A program made the position numbers and the translations under genes. Below are positions 15,739-18,116 of a DNA stretch of 18,116 nucleotides, in pieces (position 1 is the first letter of the stretch; each line of letters starts with the position of its first letter). The DNA comes from WVWW01 sp041568335 (GTDB taxonomy: Bacteria > Acidobacteriota > Polarisedimenticolia > Polarisedimenticolales > Polarisedimenticolaceae). The notes below the pieces were generated by a model. The model was not told the origin of the DNA and did not search any database. It was given only the letters and a program-made list of their open reading frames with translations. Location of the stretch: positions 1-18,116 of the forward strand of contig JBFFZZ010000032.1 of the NCBI GenBank assembly GCA_041568335.1, in the 5' to 3' direction.

Positions 15739-17207
15739 GGCGCCACCCCCAGCAACAGCTCGGCGGCGCGCGCGGCGATCCCGGCGCTCCCGCTCGTCCA
15801 GACCCCGAACACGATGGAGGCGCCGATCAGAAGCCAGGTCGGGACCAGCATCGACCAGGGCGCTTCACGTCGCCCGGCTCCATCCGGGGCGGGGCGGAAG
15901 TAGGCGACCTCGACGACGCGCCAGACGTAGACCAGCGCGAGCAGCGAGCTCAGCAGGATCAACGCGGCGACGGGCCAGACGTCGAGCTCCAACGCCGCGC
16001 GTATCAGGTACAGCTTGCTGATGAACCCGGCCGTCCCCGGGATCCCGATCAGGCTCAGCCCCCCGAGCACCCAGGCGAACGTCGTCAGGGGCATCCTTCG
16101 ACCCACACCCTCGAGATCCTTCAGCCGCACCCCGCCGATGACGAACGCGAAGCAGCCCATCGCCAGGAACAGGCCACCCTTCATCAACGCGTGGTTGAAC
16201 AGATGGACGATCGTGGCCGTGACACCCGTCACCGAGGCGAAGCTGATCCCCAGGACCATGTAGCCGATCTGCGCCACGCTCGAATAGGCCAGCAACCGCT
16301 TGACGTCGTTCTGATAGATGGCCACCGTCGACGCGACGAAGATCCCGGCGAGCGAGAAGGCCGCCATCAGGGCGCCGAGACCGGAGGTGTCCATCCGTAC
16401 ATCGGTGACGCTGAACGTGAAGCGCAGCATGACGTAGACCGAGACCTTGGTCGCGGTCGCCGCGAGAAACGCGGTGACGGTGGAGGGCGCGTAGCAGTAC
16501 GCGTTGGGCAGCCAGACGTGCAGCGGGAACAAGGCCATCTTGATGAACAGGCCGACCGAGAGGAAGCCAAGGGCCGCAAGCACGGTGCGGGTCCCCATGA
16601 CCGCGGTGATGCGTGTCGCCATGTCCGCCATGTTCAGCGTCCCGGTCATCATGTACAGCAGGCCGATGCCGATCAGGATGAACGTGGCGCCGATCGTCCC
16701 CAGCACGAGGTAGTGGAACGCCGCGGTCAGCGCACGCCGGTCACGGCCCATCGCGATCAACGCGTAGGACGACAGCGCGGAGATCTCGAGAAACACGAAG
16801 ACGTTGAACAGGTCGCCGGTGATCACGATACCCAGCAGCCCGGTCAGGCAGAGCAGGAACGCCGCAACGAACAGGTGCTCGCGGTCGTTGGGGATCTCGC
16901 GGGCCAGGCTGCGCGGCGCGTAGGAGAGCGTCACGGCGCCGATCAGCGAAACGAACATCAGCACGAACGCGGCGAGCAAGTCCACCCGGTACTCGATGCC
17001 CCAGGGGGCGGCCCAGCCGCCCAGCGCGTAGACCAGGGGGCCGTCGGTGAGGACGCGCTGAAGAAGGGCCAGGGCGATCGCGAACGTGGACCAGGTGACG
17101 GCCAGCGCGAAGGTCAGCACGGGGACGCGGCGGCGCAGGACGACACACAGAGGCGCCGCCACGAGCGGCACGACGATCTGCAGCGCCGGGAGTTGCTCGC
17201 GTATCAT
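15735..17207 (-). CDS. mrpD: Na+(or K+)/H+ antiporter subunit MrpD
   Basis: A 490-residue polytopic subunit of a Mrp-type cation/proton antiporter. It carries E141 in NVFVFLEISALSSYALIA (TM5), K223 in FIKMALFPLHVWLPNAY (TM7), K254 in ATKVSVYVM (TM8) and K398 in GFISKLYLI (TM12), the MrpD pattern. YAPSTVTAFLAATATKV and YSSVAQIGYMVLG are also characteristic. Length matches MrpD (about 490-500). It directly follows MrpC with a 4-nt ATGA overlap, the canonical C-D order, which makes this copy the orthologous MrpD among the three D-type genes. Confidence 0.94.
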   Translation of the reverse strand: MIREQLPALQIVVPLVAAPLCVVLRRRVPVLTFALAVTWSTFAIALALLQRVLTDGPLVYALGGWAAPWGIEYRVDLLAAFVLMFVSLIGAVTLSYAPRSLAREIPNDREHLFVAAFLLCLTGLLGIVITGDLFNVFVFLEISALSSYALIAMGRDRRALTAAFHYLVLGTIGATFILIGIGLLYMMTGTLNMADMATRITAVMGTRTVLAALGFLSVGLFIKMALFPLHVWLPNAYCYAPSTVTAFLAATATKVSVYVMLRFTFSVTDVRMDTSGLGALMAAFSLAGIFVASTVAIYQNDVKRLLAYSSVAQIGYMVLGISFASVTGVTATIVHLFNHALMKGGLFLAMGCFAFVIGGVRLKDLEGVGRRMPLTTFAWVLGGLSLIGIPGTAGFISKLYLIRAALELDVWPVAALILLSSLLALVYVWRVVEVAYFRPAPDGAGRREAPWSMLVPTWLLIGASIVFGVWTSGSAGIAARAAELLLGVAP

Positions 17208-17560
17208 TCGGTGCCGGCTATCCTGATGATCTCGTCTTCTTCGACGGTCCCGAAGGCCTCGCGGATGCGCACGATCAGGGCCAGCGCCAAGGACGTGGTG
17301 GCGACCCCGACGACGATCGCCGTGAGGATCAGGACCGAGGGCAGCGGGTTGCTGTACGGCTCGAGCCCCTCCTTCAGGATCGGAGCGGTCCCGCCGTCGA
17401 GCTTGCCGATCGAGATGTAGAGCAGGAACACGGACGTCTGGAAGATGTTCAGACCGATGACGGTCTTGATCATGTTCTGACGCGAGACGACGATGTACAA
17501 GCCTGTCATCATCAGCACGATGACGACCCAGTAGTTGAACAGCCCGAGCAACCCGTTCAT
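17204..17560 (-). CDS. mrpC: Mrp antiporter subunit MrpC (NuoK-like)
   Basis: A 118-residue protein with three membrane helices (about 6-24, 32-51, 72-96), the MrpC/NuoK architecture. Recognisable blocks are GLYIVVSRQNMIKTVIGLNIFQTSVFLLYIS and NPLPSVLILTAIVVGVATTSLALAL (given as landmarks; key features are NLFQ-like NIFQ and the DPLPQALVLTAIVI-type motif). In characterised Mrp complexes this small subunit lies beside MrpD and helps form the proton path. ATG 17560 overlaps the mrpB stop (ATGA), and its own stop overlaps mrpD the same way. Confidence 0.93.
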   Translation of the reverse strand: MNGLLGLFNYWVVIVLMMTGLYIVVSRQNMIKTVIGLNIFQTSVFLLYISIGKLDGGTAPILKEGLEPYSNPLPSVLILTAIVVGVATTSLALALIVRIREAFGTVEEDEIIRIAGTE

Positions 17561-17979
17561 CGTCTCGCCCGGCGCGCGGCGAAGGCCTGGAAGATCGAGA
17601 TCATCACCGCCGCAACCGTGATGCCGACCCCGGCCTCGATGATCAGGATGCCGTGATGCTGGCCGTGCGCCTTGTCGTGCTCGAGCGCGCTGTAGTCGAG
17701 GAAGTTGCCGCCCTTGAGCATCGCCACCACGCCGACTCCTGCGTAGAGCAGCACACCGAGCGCGGCGATCTTCTCGATCACGTCCGGTGGCGCGACGCGC
17801 CGGACGGGCTCGAGCCCGAAGACCAACCCGTAGAGGATGAACGCGGCGGCGAAGATCACGCCGGCCTGGAAGCCCCCACCGGGGCCGTAGTCGCCGTGGA
17901 ACTGCACGTACAGAGCGAACAGCAGGATATAGGGGATCAGCAGCTTGCCGACCACACGCAGGACCGGAAGGCGTTTCAC
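17557..17979 (-). CDS. mrpB: Mrp antiporter subunit MrpB
   Basis: A 140-residue, four-helix MrpB-family membrane protein. The marker is HGDYGPGGGFQAGVI near residues 28-42, followed by a hydrophobic hairpin and a C-terminal helix preceded by GILIIEAGVGITVAAVM. The start is GTG 17979 with GAGGAA six bases upstream. Longer frames beginning at 18081 are excluded because that region encodes the previous gene in another frame. GTGA couples it to that gene's stop. MrpB contributes to the cation-transport half of the complex. Confidence 0.92.
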   Translation of the reverse strand: MKRLPVLRVVGKLLIPYILLFALYVQFHGDYGPGGGFQAGVIFAAAFILYGLVFGLEPVRRVAPPDVIEKIAALGVLLYAGVGVVAMLKGGNFLDYSALEHDKAHGQHHGILIIEAGVGITVAAVMISIFQAFAARRARR

Positions 17980-18116
17980 GATTCTTCCTCGCGCCGGGGG
18001 CGGCGCAGCAGCAGCAGTACCGCGATCCCGGCCGTGAAGATCACCACGGTCTCGCCGATCGTGTCGTAACCGCGGTCGCACGCTCGCACGGTCGTGACCA
18101 CGTTGGGGATGCCCAC
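17976..18116 (-). CDS. MrpA C-terminal/MbhE-like subunit (5' part outside window)
   Basis: The minus strand is open from the right window edge to TGA at 17976-17978. It gives 46 residues: NVVTTVRACDRGYDTIGETVVIFTAGIAVLLLL then a basic RRPRREEES tail. The block RGYDTIGE followed by a hydrophobic helix is the end of the MbhE/MrpA C-terminal domain (normally DxRGxDTxGE). Its stop overlaps the mrpB GTG start. Whether it belongs to a full MrpA or a separate small MbhD/E-like protein cannot be decided without upstream sequence. The short tail and multiple separate D genes favour the split form. Confidence 0.82.
   Translation of the reverse strand: MGIPNVVTTVRACDRGYDTIGETVVIFTAGIAVLLLLRRPRREEES

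Noticed and set aside
17557..18081. A longer MrpB starting at 18081
   Set aside because: The added N-terminus is Arg/Pro/Ala-rich shadow of the MrpA/MbhE-like gene; GTG 17979 has an SD and gives a normal MrpB.

Overview
This is an 18.1 kb window of GC-rich bacterial chromosome (impression about 65% GC, not computed) with dense, mostly housekeeping gene content. Clean start/stop overlaps, SD-led starts and a secG-tRNA-Leu(GAG) linkage mark it as bacterial. The gene set (Mrp-type antiporter with several D subunits, orphan pseudopilin, HEAT-repeat protein, HU, queE-queC) would suit Acidobacteriota, Myxococcota or a related lineage, but nothing seen here fixes the phylum. There is no CRISPR array, phage or insertion sequence, and no gene-free stretch longer than about 190 bases.

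Layout. 1-1305 (-): 3'-truncated GAF+GGDEF diguanylate cyclase. 1493-2843 (+): queE and queC for 7-deazaguanine (queuosine) synthesis. 2913-3687 (+): an unrecognised protein with an internal duplication and an HU-family protein. 3684-5648 (-): acetyl-CoA synthetase, convergent with HU and sharing a CTAG at its stop. 5773-6318 (+): orphan GspG-like pseudopilin. 6356-6830 (-): secG followed 7 nt later by tRNA-Leu(GAG). 6900-8231 (-): HEAT-repeat protein with its own intrinsic terminator. 8293-10711 (+): three translationally coupled envelope genes, namely a lipoprotein with a GspG-like C-terminal domain, a secreted DUF192 protein and a metallopeptidase-like protein whose HExxH has become HYLIH. 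10771-12459 (+): orphan nuoM. 12337-18116 (-): Mrp-type cation/proton antiporter operon running in from the right edge: MrpA/MbhE-like C-terminus, MrpB, MrpC, MrpD, a second D-type subunit, an 82-residue membrane protein and a third D-type subunit.

How the parts fit. The right third encodes a multisubunit proton/cation-translocating membrane complex whose genes are coupled by overlaps of mostly 4 nt. Three antiporter-like subunits lie in tandem, each keeping the Glu/Lys/Lys/Lys channel residues, and a fourth (a true NuoM) is encoded alone and faces the operon. No long MrpA gene is seen in the window; the A-type C-terminal end is a separate reading frame immediately before MrpB, as in the split MBH/MBS-like layout. 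The most interesting targets are this D-rich Mrp-like complex with its small unnamed subunit, the lipoprotein/DUF192/pseudo-peptidase operon, the duplicated small protein at 2913, and the HU with a hairpin-encoded insertion.
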